Shown here: positions 20,801 through 32,400 of the stretch, one piece after another
Numbering within the stretch: the first letter of the stretch is position 1
Layout: every line of letters starts with the position of its first letter
Source of the DNA: Glandiceps talaboti
Lineage: Eukaryota; Hemichordata; Enteropneusta; Spengelidae
NCBI RefSeq assembly: GCF_964340395.1
Contig: NC_135550.1
Coordinates: 26,627,176-26,691,175 of the forward strand
Length of the DNA stretch: 64,000 nucleotides
Direction: 5' to 3'
Translations under genes and position numbers: made by a program
Notes under the pieces: generated by a model
What the model was told of the DNA's origin: nothing
The model's database searches: none
What the model saw: only the letters and a program-made list of their open reading frames with translations

Positions 20801-23144
20801 TTATACAGTTTGGCCTCTAGGAGTGCTGTTCAGATATAGATTTTTTATCTGATGTTAGGGCTGTGCTGCAGGCAGAGGACATGTGGTTACTATACATATT
20901 TTCATTTCACCACTATCATATGAAGATATTTATAATTTCCTTTTATTTTATATATTTCATTAAAAACACAGTATTATATATTACTACCCCAATACAAGCA
21001 TACAGATTGGGTCCTAACAAGGCAAGGAAGGCACAATTGCCCATACATCAAGTATTTTTTATCACATGTGAAGTAAACGTTTATCTGATGTGTGATAGCA
21101 ATGTCCATTTACATTGATAACATTGATTGTTGTAATGAGAAATAATCTGACCATTGGAGGCACTAATTTTGGGTGCACACCCTCGATGTTGTTATTCATC
21201 ACGCTGTAAGATAGTGCTTACAGCTTAACACACAAGATAAGTTCCCTTAAAAAAGATACAATAGCCAACACCTAGAATAGTCATTATAAGTAACAAAACA
21301 GTCACCAAAAATGCTCCAATATAGCTACAGTACCTCTTGCTCTGACAAGTTTTCTTTGATATCTCTGGGCAGGGCAATACCAAATTCCCATCTCATCGTA
21401 CGTATTCTCTGTATTCGATTGTATCTACAAATAACAAATAAATAAAACACCTTACTTGATTTGTATTGACATGTCTAGAACAAAATCTCATGGTGAAAAA
21501 TTGCAAACATACCTTTCAAAGTTTTGCATTCAGAAATGCAGGTAGCTGAATCTCAAATAAGAATTCATGTCTATGAAGCTAAATAATTTGAAAAGACAAT
21601 AAGAAAAAAGATATTATTACACCCCCCCACCCATGAAAAAAATACTGATCATACCTATTCTTTCTATTTTTGAATTTTTATATTTCTTGTACATGACCAA
21701 GGTGAGTGTAACATAACAACATGGACTTACAAATAAGCCAGCAGACACCTCTTGTTTCTCTCCAGACTTGCATGTCGCAACTGCACTCCAGCAAATAAAC
21801 CCTGTTCACCAGTAACAGTTGCACCCCTAGTAACAAACATGATAACAAAGAATTAGGTTGGACCATAGACCCTCCACCAACTTCAAGGGTGGTTGGTGGA
21901 GGGGCTATGGACTCTATGGTTGGACAGTGTACATATTCCAAACCAAAACGTTTTCAACAACAAATGGAAAAAATCATGATTTCAGGTACACAACTTATTT
22001 TTGGATATATTTGTCAAGATCTTGAAACATTTTTTTCATAGTTATTTTTGTTTCATATGAATAATTACACTTGTTCTATTTTAAAACTGAAATATATTTC
22101 ATTATCACCTAATATCCTGGAGACATGTAGCATTGGCAATTTGCAATGCAACAATTCAATGACACATGAACTATGTAATTGCATGTCTACAAGAGCATCC
22201 AAAACTGTAATACTTTCACTTGAAATGAATCAATTTTAGTGCACTTGACCACATCATCCCATGTAAAATAACTACAAGTTTCAAAAATATTTGCTGTACT
22301 CCAAATGATTCAGTTCTTGAGTTATTTACTTACACATCTGCTTGGTTTTCTTCATATAGTGCTCGCATTTCTTCTAAAACTTGCCTTAAAGTGTCATCCT
22401 GCAAAATGTGAGTCTATTGTGAGCTGGACTGCAAGATTTGTCGTGTTATGACATCCTATCAACCACCCCTCTCAGTGAAAGAGATCTGCCAGTATATGGA
22501 GCCCCAATACAGTACATCTTATACTCTTGAGCATATGTAGTCTTCTCTCTATTGAGTATTGTCAGTACTGGCCATTGCAAATTATTGGCCATGTATACTT
22601 TGTCTACATCAATTTTGTCATGTTAATTAAAAATGCCTTATCACAGTATTTAGTGTGTATCAATAGCTTATTATTAAAAATCAACATATTTGACATGATA
22701 ACACTTCATATAAAAGTTCATTTTATTTTGCTTTGTGTACATGACCATGACATGACATGCTATCTGGTTTATTAGATCCGATATAGAGAAATTCATGAAA
22801 TTGTGGAGTTCTAAATGGTAAATACTTTGATGTACAATTAACTACATATATATAACCATAGACCCTCCTCCTATGAATTGATATGACACTCCAGGCTGCA
22901 CGGTCTATGCATCAACAGTACAAGTACTAGTAGTACAACGTCAGAGTGCAGTCTACGACAGACCTTGCACTGCATTGAACAACGCTACTTGATGTGCCAT
23001 GAACTTTAGATTAATTTTTCTTCTGATTAACAAATCGTGACAATTACATTTTACACTCACATTAAACGGAGGTAATGTCCCTTCACTTGACCGATGAATC
23101 TCTCGGATAAGCTCCAAGGCTTTCTCTCCAAACATCTTTGCCAT
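17857..23144 (-). CDS. GINS1: DNA replication complex GINS protein PSF1
   Basis: Subunit of the GINS tetramer, part of the Cdc45-MCM-GINS replicative helicase in the nucleus. Eight exons, transcribed right to left: 23144-23061, 22398-22334, 21826-21731, 21424-21334, 20740-20660, 19759-19727, 18772-18698, 17922-17857. The lengths sum to 591 bases, giving 196 residues plus stop; human PSF1 is also 196. All junctions are GT-AG and all split codons join correctly. Landmarks: MAKMFGEKALELIREIHRSS; QVLEEMRALYEENQADV; LRHASLERNKRCLLAYLYNR; MRWEFG; QWFNKYSKSLGDYM; the 33 bp micro-exon EMQPPKSLYIE; VRCLVDVGEFETEDGTIILL; and the end ILEHIV. I chose the first ATG because it sits in a perfect Kozak context (GCCACCATGG); a second ATG three codons on matches the human start. 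A tandem array copies the acceptor of the seventh exon. Divergent neighbour ABHD12 starts 355 bp away. Confidence 0.97.
18741..19197 (-). repeat. 79 bp array copying the GINS1 exon 7 acceptor
   Basis: Six copies of a 72-83 bp unit start at about 18741, 18820, 18899, 18982, 19061 and 19133. On the minus strand each unit reads CTACTTCTAG followed by GTTAGG(T/G)G and about 25 further bases of exon 7. The first copy is the real acceptor plus 32 bases of coding sequence; the other five lie upstream in the intron and keep the polypyrimidine-like tract, the AG and the coding start. Copies are nearly identical, which suggests recent expansion. Confidence 0.95.
21862..21920. repeat. Foldback repeat just upstream of GINS1 exon 3
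   Basis: ACCATAGACCCTCCACCAAC (21862-21881) is repeated inverted at 21892-21920 as GTTGGTGGAGGG, GCTATGGACT, CTATGGT, with a loop of about 10 bases. It lies about 35 bases upstream of the exon 3 acceptor on the minus strand, the usual branch-point zone. A partial relative, CCATAGACCCTCCTCCTATG, occurs in GINS1 intron 1 near 22857. Confidence 0.7.
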
Positions 23145-23498
23145 GGTGGCGGGAATCAGTATCGTGTTTTGAATTTACCACTCTGCTGTCACCATTGTGT
23201 TGTACATAGACTGTGTGTTCGAATTCTGTTGACGTGCAGCTAAATGCCTATTGCATGATGTGTTATCAATATAGATTAATGATTGAAACTATTTCAAGTT
23301 TATAAAAGTAAGGTAAAATAAAACACCTCACTAAATTATCATAACTCTGAGTATCCAATTGTTTTTCATTTGTCGAATTGTGGTACGTGTTATAAGAGGC
23401 TGTGAATTTCACATACCGTCTGCATAGTATGGCACTCAAGCTGGCAAATATCAAAGTGTGAATTGTTTCAGGTAGCTCTTGGCACGTCAACCATCAAA
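23145..23498. promoter_or_regulatory. GINS1/ABHD12 bidirectional promoter region
   Basis: 354 bases separate the divergent start codons of GINS1 (minus) and ABHD12 (plus), so the core promoters of both must lie here or overlap the 5' UTRs. Visible elements: an E2F-like site at 23147-23155, a CRE-like half site TGACGTGC near 23231, and a CCAAT box near 23355. No obvious TATA element sits at the right spacing for either gene. Which elements work in which direction is inference. Confidence 0.75.
23147..23155 (-). promoter_or_regulatory. E2F-like site overlapping GINS1 Kozak sequence
   Basis: On the minus strand the sequence reads TTCCCGCCACCATGG: an E2F-type TTCCCGCC fused to a perfect Kozak GCCACCATGG. 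E2F control is well known for replication genes, so the site fits the gene, but binding is inferred from sequence only. Confidence 0.55.
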
Positions 23499-26400
23499 AT
23501 GCGATTGAGAAGTGGCCAAAAGACTGGGGAGGGAGATGAGAACCCTATCGAGCAAGCACCCGAAAAAGAGAAACCAAAAACAAATCCAGCAAGGTTGGTC
23601 ACTTCGCTACACTAAACCGTTAAGTGGTTAAAGCCTGGGCAAATGGAAAGTGTTCTTGTACAGTTCAGATACATGTATGATGTACTGAGATAGGGCCAGA
23701 TCCTAAAATATTCCCGCACTACGATAGATATAATGTAAGGTATAACAAGCAGTTCTGTGTGTTATTGAAGTATAAATATTCCGAGTTTAACAGTTAGTCA
23801 ATTGTATCGTGAATACACTCCAGAACTGGTAACCGAGCTGGGAACACGTTTGTTTAGACATGTTTAGCATATGATATCATGCTTTCGCTTAGCTTGCCTG
23901 TCAGGCTTCTTAATACATACATGTATGCATTGTTCACGATGCTTTTGAATAATTATAAAGGCATTTTTCAGTCCGATAATATCACTTTGTTGACACACTA
24001 CCTCAGCTCAGAATAATGAACATGCACTTATGAAAAATAAGGAGGTGAATCATATGCAAATTATTGCAATGCCAAATAGATGCAATTAGTTTAGAGGTTG
24101 GATATACGGAGAGCATATACATTCATTTTTTTTAATGTCGTTTACAAAATTTAAGAATGATTCCAGTTTTAATATCTAAAGGGGTTTCCCTCCCTTGCCT
24201 CATTTACACATCTATTTGGCAAGGATGGGCCTGCCTTGAACTATTCAACCAGCATCCAATTAATATTATCATTGATTGTGTCATAAAGATGAACAATTAT
24301 CAGCAAGGTAATGGTGTGTAATTCTAATGAAAACACCATGAATGGAATAACCTTGGGTAGTGAAATTGGCTGGCAGTTGGCCAATATTAATATTATAAAG
24401 TTATGCCATTCAGCAAACTTCACAACACATGCACACACATACTCTTTCTCTCTGAAAGTACCTTACATCATGTTAAATAAAATGATCAGATCAACATGTC
24501 TTGTAATTTGATGTATCATATCATATCATATCATATCATATCATATCATATCATATCATATCATATCATTAAATTTATGATACCTTACAACCATTTTCAA
24601 GTTGCATCCATCAGGAAATCCTTTACTAGTTTACATACACTATACTTTGTAATTTATGTTTCAGGTTTAAAATCAATAAAATGTTACTGGTATACCACTT
24701 TACGCCACTTTGCCCCCAGAGTCTGTTAAAAATAAAATAAATACTAGTACACATAAAATAATTGTTTATTTGTAAATATGAGTAGTGATATTACATAATA
24801 ATTTCCACTCCATTTATGAAATGTGAAAAATGGTGGCCTCTAAATATGAGAACAGGATATATAAATATAGGTCACAGTCCTGTATACTTTGTAGTGACCT
24901 TTGAACTATTGTCTAAAATAACTTCAATGAATAACTAAAAGATTAAAATAGTTTGTTTACAATTTAGTTTATGATACCATGTATTTTACCAATAATATGG
25001 TTCCATGTGGAATGTATAAGACTTGTTGAGAGGTTCAACCACAAAATGTCTCAATTTTCAGTGAAAATTGTGCAGTTCTATCCAATCACTATGTCACAAC
25101 AGATATTGAGTTGGATTTTTCAAGAAATCGTTTTCCTCAATGATGTCAGAACGAGTTTGGAAAGATGTTAACATTAAGAAAGTGGCTCAATTCAAATTTT
25201 TCTGTTATATGAAAAATTGCCACATCAGTCAAATTTATGCCAATGTAAACTCCAGTTCATTCACAAATATCATGAGGTCTATGATGCCAAGCATTATATC
25301 TTTGGGTGTAATGATGTCACCTCTTTCTGGAAAAATATCAATTATGCCATTAAGTAAACAAAGTATTCAATATGAAGATTAGTCTCTGTTGGAGATATTT
25401 TGTTCTCAGAATATCAGACACACGTCATGGAATTTGCTTCTTTTGCTTTCACTTAGTCTGGATGCCAGCGTGGCCTCTAACTAAACCAGCAAGTGGAGGG
25501 GAGGTGTAAATTGTAATGAGGCCATATAGGAACTAGACTAGCTTTCACTATACACAAAACAAAAGTCACTAATAATGCCCAATTTGTTAATTATCCGCAA
25601 GATGAGCTGTTGATGCTGAAATACTGTTACAAAAGAAAATGCAGTGTCATTACTGAAATTAGCAATTGTTTTTGAAAGATTTGTAAACATTTTTTAAGTG
25701 TATTATTTATGTGCCTATAAATATCTCATATTGAATTTTTTTAAAATTAGGTTTATATTATCAGTTATACTCTGTTTATACGTCTTTGGACTTTACACCA
25801 CAGTTGTCTGTAAAATATCAAAATTTATTTTTAAAGTCATATGGGAACAATTTATACATGTAGGTGAGTAGTTTTACAGTTGTTTTTCATGGAACACGTA
25901 GTGACTGGCTTGACTGGGAGCATTCCTAGTCATTCCGAAGAGACTGGATTATAGATAACTTTGTACACAGATACCAAAATGATCATAACAAGCTTGTTTG
26001 ATTGTTCTACTACTAATTTGTTCTTTTCTCTCTCTTTCTCTTTCTTCATTTTTAGGGGTAGAAGAGGGCTATTGACACTACTAACATTAGTAAAATACAT
26101 CTTGATTGCCATACTTTGCATGTATCTATCATTTCCATTAGTTTTGCATACATTTCCTATTGTACCAAGAGAACTGATGTTCCTGAGTCGAGGTGAGGCT
26201 TTGAATAATTCCCTACAACCATCTAGTAATTTCCACTTTCACAAAATGATAGGAATATCTTTTACAAGTGTCGCCAAGAAACTGACTCCTGTTATCCAAT
26301 TTTATGATATTTCTTTCTTTCAATATATTTACTTTTGTGATGTTAATCATTTGGGGTAATGAATATCAGTCAGTCAATTATATAGCTCTGAATTTATACG

Positions 26401-29400
26401 CTACTGGGTTTTGACATTTCTTCTCCCCTCTACTATGGTTCTTCCCTGTTTCAAACAGCGAGACTGCAAACAGCTTTCATGTGCACAGATTTTGGGAATA
26501 AAAACCACCCATATCTTTGCTAATGTCTGTAAAAAATACAGAAAATAACTTAAGATCATTAAATTCAACCTATGTCTTGTCTATTCTGTCATTTCTTGTG
26601 TAATGGGTCATCACATGGTTGAACAAATGAACATTCGAGGCTACATATGTTACGACCAGTGTAGACAAGAAGCGTATAAATCCAGAGCTATCAATTATAA
26701 TGCCTGCATATCTCTTTTCTTGTTTCAATTTTTCAGTAAGGTGGCCATATTATGTAGATTTTGATCATCCAGAAAATTATAATTTGTCAGGGGGTAGAAA
26801 TGTGTTGGTAAAATCAACAGATGATGCTACACTAGGAGTATGGTAGGTAAACCTTGTGTTCATACCTTTTATGTAAAGTTGACCTTTGAAATTTTGAAAT
26901 TGTCAAAAGTTGCAGGCATGACTTGTTGGTCAAAGGTTGCAGGATATATCAACTATAGAGGGCAGTATGTCATGAGGGCAGTGGTTCATCTCAACTACTC
27001 TGTAGACAATCATGATTTTTTTCAAACTTAATATTTTGTGATGTATATAGATGTCAATGTTTTGTCTAACATTTAGAAACCTTTGCATAGGTTGTCATCC
27101 GTGCCCTATACTATAATTTTGGTCAGGAATTTAGGTAGCTTTTGCATTTTTATCACCTAGAAACACTGATTATACTGCCATGGGTTATCACCTATTGTCA
27201 ATTGTTGACTCCTCTATAGTTGCAATAAACAATGTGTATTCATCATTCTATTCTAATCCAGTGCTACATTTGGTCAACAATTTCCTGTGCTTTGTTTTCA
27301 GTAATTGTCCTAGACATTGATAACCCTTAAATGCATCAAAGCCCTAATGTTTCATGTAGTGTGACTCAGTTAAAATAACTATTGACTGGAAGATTTGTCT
27401 TGTGTGCATACCTGTAATCACTTACTTTGATGGTCGTGGTGTAGTAAGTCATTACTGGAAGGCACACTGATCATTCTGTCTGTCTACTGTTATTGTTATT
27501 ACACATTGTATTGTATTCACATCATTAATTTGAATTTCTTTGATAGGCAAATATTACCAAAGCGTTTGGCTGAAAATGGCAAAGAAAAAACAACAGAATA
27601 TTATGAAAAAGCTCTATCTGATGGCAAACCTGTCATTATGTATTTCCATGGTAACTCAGGAAATCGGTATGTATTATTCCAAGTCTTTACCAATCACATA
27701 GTAGATATCAAATCATGAGTCATAGCCTGTATTAATTTTAAGTAATTCACAATGTTTATTCACAGTTGTTTTTGTTTCGGCTGGTAGGGGTGGGGGATAG
27801 GCATGGGGATGGGTTGTTGAGGTGATAATTCATAGGTTTGGGTAGATGTTATCCACAAGTAGTCATCCTACAATATATTAACATTCAGCTTTCATGGTTC
27901 TTCATTTCATTTTCACTGTTCAGGGCGAGAGATCACCGAATTGAACTTTATAATATTTTAGCTGGACTTAACTACCATGTCGTAGCTTTTGATTATCGAG
28001 GTAAGTATCCACAAATCACTTTTCCATTTCTATCATAGAGCACTTGTACATCGAATAGAACTCTACCATTTGTTAACAAAGGAAGATTATCATGTCATAG
28101 CATTTGATTATCGAGGTAAGCAAGATTATCATGTCTAAGCATTTGATTATCGAGGTAAGCAAGATTATCATGTCATAGCATTTGATTATCGAGGTAAGCA
28201 AGATTATCATGTCTTAGCAGTTGATTATCGAGGTAAGCAAGATTATCATGTCTTAGCATTTGACTGTTGAGGTAAGCAGTTACATTATTACATCATAGTG
28301 TTTGATTAACAAAGTAAAATTATGATATTTTGAGGTTAGCATTAGCTTATCACTGTCTCTTGATACAAACTAGATATCACATCAGAGTGTTGATTATCAA
28401 GATTATGACGTTGATATATAGTTAGTTTGATTATCATGATTATCAAGATTATCTCGATCGCAGTTTGATTATCAAGATTATCACATCACAGGTTGTCACA
28501 TTTATAGTGAGTTTGATTATCAAGATTATCAGTATATGTCACATCACAGTTTGATTATCCAGATTATCACATTTGTAGTGAGTTTGGTTATCAAGATTAT
28601 CATGTCACAGTTTGATTATCAAGATTATTACATTATAGCATATTCATTTTACATTACTGTATGCAGTCAAAAGGGTTAGAAAAGTAAACAGGTGTAAACA
28701 AAGTCCCAGTTGTAAGAATGTGAACAACCATCTTTACAGGTAACAATATTACTGCCAGTCAGTTGCAGATGAAGTGTATTTATCAAAGATATTGCTTTCC
28801 ATAGCAATGTAAAATTTTATGTTTTGTTGCGTCTTTCATACAACTCAGTCATGACATTCGTGTAACAATGCATGTGTAATGTCTAATGAATTGAAAAATA
28901 TAATGATTTATACAAGGAATACTGTGATTTGATTGGGTCTACAGAAATTGATGTGAAACATACTGTTATTTGATTGGTTGTACAGTAATTTATGCAAAAC
29001 AATACCTTGATTTAATTGGTTTAATGGTAATTTATACAAGATACATGTATGGTGTGATTGTATTGGTAATACAGTGATTGGATAGGTTATAGAATAATTA
29101 ATGCAATACATACTGTGATGTGATTGGTTGTACAGTGATTAATGCAACACATACTGTGATGTAATTGGTTGTACAGTAATTGATGCAACATATACTGTGA
29201 TGTAATTGGTTGTACAATAATTGATGCAACATATACTGTGATGTAATTGGTTGTACAGTAATTGATGCAAGGCATACTGTGATGTGATTGGTTGTACAGT
29301 GATTGATGCAACACATACTGTGATGTGATTGGTTGTACAGTAATTGATGCAACACATACTGTGATGTAATTGGTTGTACAATAATTGATGCAAGGCATAC

Positions 29401-32400
29401 TATGATTCGATTGGTAGGCTATGGAGATTCAACTGGTAGGGCAGATGGTGCTGGTGTTATGCAAGATGCTGAAGTTATGTATGAATGGCTGAAACCAAAA
29501 ATTGGTGTTTCCAAATTATTTTTATATGGTCACTCCCTTGGCACTGCGTAAGTTTTGAACTATCATACCACTACTAAGACACTATCAGCATTACAATGAC
29601 ATTATTTCATATATGTTCAAACAAAAGTTCTATTTTTGTAAGGGGTAGGAACGTGAAAATATTTTGAAAATGTGGACCTTGCTAAAGTACATTTAATACA
29701 GTGTTCATGTTTATAGAAAATGTTCAGCCATTAATAATAATCAATAGAAAGCATTATTTGTATTAGTAGGAAATGTTGCTTGACAGATAATGCTATTTTG
29801 TGATTACTCTTTCAGTGTCGCAACATCGCTTTCAAGAAAAATATGTGAAAAAGGTATGTATGATTGCAATGTATCTAGATTTGTTTGTTGCAGCATAGAC
29901 CATGGAGTAAACAGGGTGTACAACTAACAGCAATATCAAAGGTTGAGGAAGTATCTTATGTAGCATATCTTCATTGCCAACAAATTTGTATAACAGCCTA
30001 AAAGCAAGCATATAGACCACTCAGTTTTAGCTCAATTTTGCTATCATTTTTCTCATTTTTGAAGACTTTTGAAAAAAGCTCTGTATATAGCATCATTTTA
30101 ATGGTTATGACCACAGTCAAAGCATCAAAATCAGAATTTTTGATCACTCAATTTACTCTTCAATTATTTGGTTTTATAGGGTCATGTCCCAATGGCTTGA
30201 TCCTGGAATCACCATTCACAGATGTCAGAGAAGAAGCCAGCAACCATCCATTAGCAAGGGTAAGAACATAGACTTTTGAAGTATGAGACATATATGTTAT
30301 GATCAAATGTAGGAGATGTATTAAAACATAAAAGTGTACACTTGAATTAAAAGTCATTATTAATTGGCAATATTGGGGACTTTTTGTAAGTTGTAGTAGA
30401 TAACGGTAACAGCACCAAAATCTAAAATACTCTACATTTTTCAAAGTTACCTTTTATCCCTGTTGGTATTTATTTGAACTGGACACTTAATGTTTCATGG
30501 AGAGAGTTGAATATAGAGGAGGGGAAATTGTTTTAAACAGAGAAGATGATGTATTTCTTTAAAATAATCAAATAATTCCTTTCGACAGTGAAATGTGTTT
30601 GCTTGCTTTGAATAAGTAAATGTAATTTCAATGGATTTTTAGCTTTGTGCTGAGTAGAGAATGCATTAAGAGATATCAATTTATTTTATATTTAATTTTA
30701 AAAATGTAATGTAAGTAGCTAAAATGTAACATTTTCTTTCAAAATTTTTTTTAAATAAAAAACTGAAATTATTGAGACAGGAATTGAGGGCAATTCAAAG
30801 GTTCATCAAATTTCAGGACATGTATGCACATGATACGTGTCAGTGTGTATGACAAGAACACATTGAATTCGTCATCAAGATAATTACCCCCAAAGGTGTT
30901 AATGCTATATATTGCTACCCTGTAATGTCTTCATTTAGACAATGATTCTCAAAGGGTGTTCTTTTTATACATTTATTCATAGACTTCGTGTAGGGTAGGG
31001 TCTGTGATTTAGTCCAATTTGTAATTTGTTAATTACCTTCACCTCCTCAAAGATTATTTATGTAGGTAGACGTGTTATTTTTAGTCTGTGAGTGTATGCT
31101 ATATTTCCTGATTGCCATTCTGACCTTTTACAAAGCATATCCTGTCAACAAGACGCATTAAGGTTAAAAATAGCTATTATTTCTGTACTCTCTCATCCTA
31201 CTGTAATTCTGTAATTATTGGTACCTGTAACAGTATTTCACCTCAGGCTACAGGGTCAAAATAGAACAAGAAGGTTGACTTATTCTTGGTACCTGTAACA
31301 GCATTTCATCTCAGGCTACAGGGTCAAAATAGAACAAGAAGGTTGACTTCTTGGTACCTGTAACAGTATTTCACCTCAGGCTACAGGGTCAAAATAGAAC
31401 AAGAAGATTGACTTATTCTTGGTACCTGTAACAGTATTTCACCTCAGGCTACAGGGTCAAAATAGAACAAGAAGGTTGACTTATTCTTGGTACCTGTAAC
31501 AGTATTTCATCACAGGCTACAGGGTCAAAATAGAACAAGAAGATTGATTTATTCTTGGTACCTGTAACAGTATTTCATCACAGGCTACAGGGTCAAAATA
31601 GAACAAGAAGATTGATTTATTCTTGGTACCTGTAACAGCATTTCACCTCAGGCTACAGGGTCAAAATAGAACAAGAAGGTTGACTTATTCTTGGTACCTG
31701 TAACAGTATTTCACCTCAGGCTACAGGGTCAAAATAGAACAAGAATGTTGATTTATTCTTGGTACCTGTAACAGTATTTCACCTCAGGCTACAGGGTCAA
31801 AATAGAACAAGAAGATTGATTTATTCTTGGTACCTGTAACAGTATTTCATCTCAGGCTACAGGGTCAAAATAGAACAAGAAAGTTGATTTATTCTTGGTA
31901 CCTGTAACAGTATTTCACCTCAGGCTACAGGGTCAAAATAGAACAAGAAGGTTGACTCATTCGTACACACATCTATAGTATAGTAATGTGTGAAGCGCAT
32001 GGAGTAGAAGTTATGTTGTTGACTAAGAAATCGAGTGTTAGTTATTTTTATGATGTGCCTAGGCAGTAATATTCTATTTCAGATACAGTGAATTGACTTC
32101 ATGTGTTGTCTTTCTTTCATGTTATAGTTTTGGAAGTTTTGGCCAGCCTTTGACACATTATTCCTTGGTGCATTTGGGGAATTTGAGCATTATAATTCAA
32201 CAAAAAAGTAAGTAGAGTGATCTAAAGCCACAGTAGCATTTCCATGGTCTTAGCTTCTCAACAGACTTAGGAATAATGCCATGGATTTGTAGTTACCTCA
32301 AATTCCCAGATTTCATCTGGATGAACTGGAATAAAATTGTTTAGATTGATGTAAAATTGACTACATCTGATTAAGTTTTTTTACTTGACTTGTTGCATTA

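Noticed and set aside
25961-26359. 132-codon plus-strand ORF
   Set aside because: Only 26056-26192 is real (ABHD12 exon 2, membrane segment); the rest is intron read-through on both sides.
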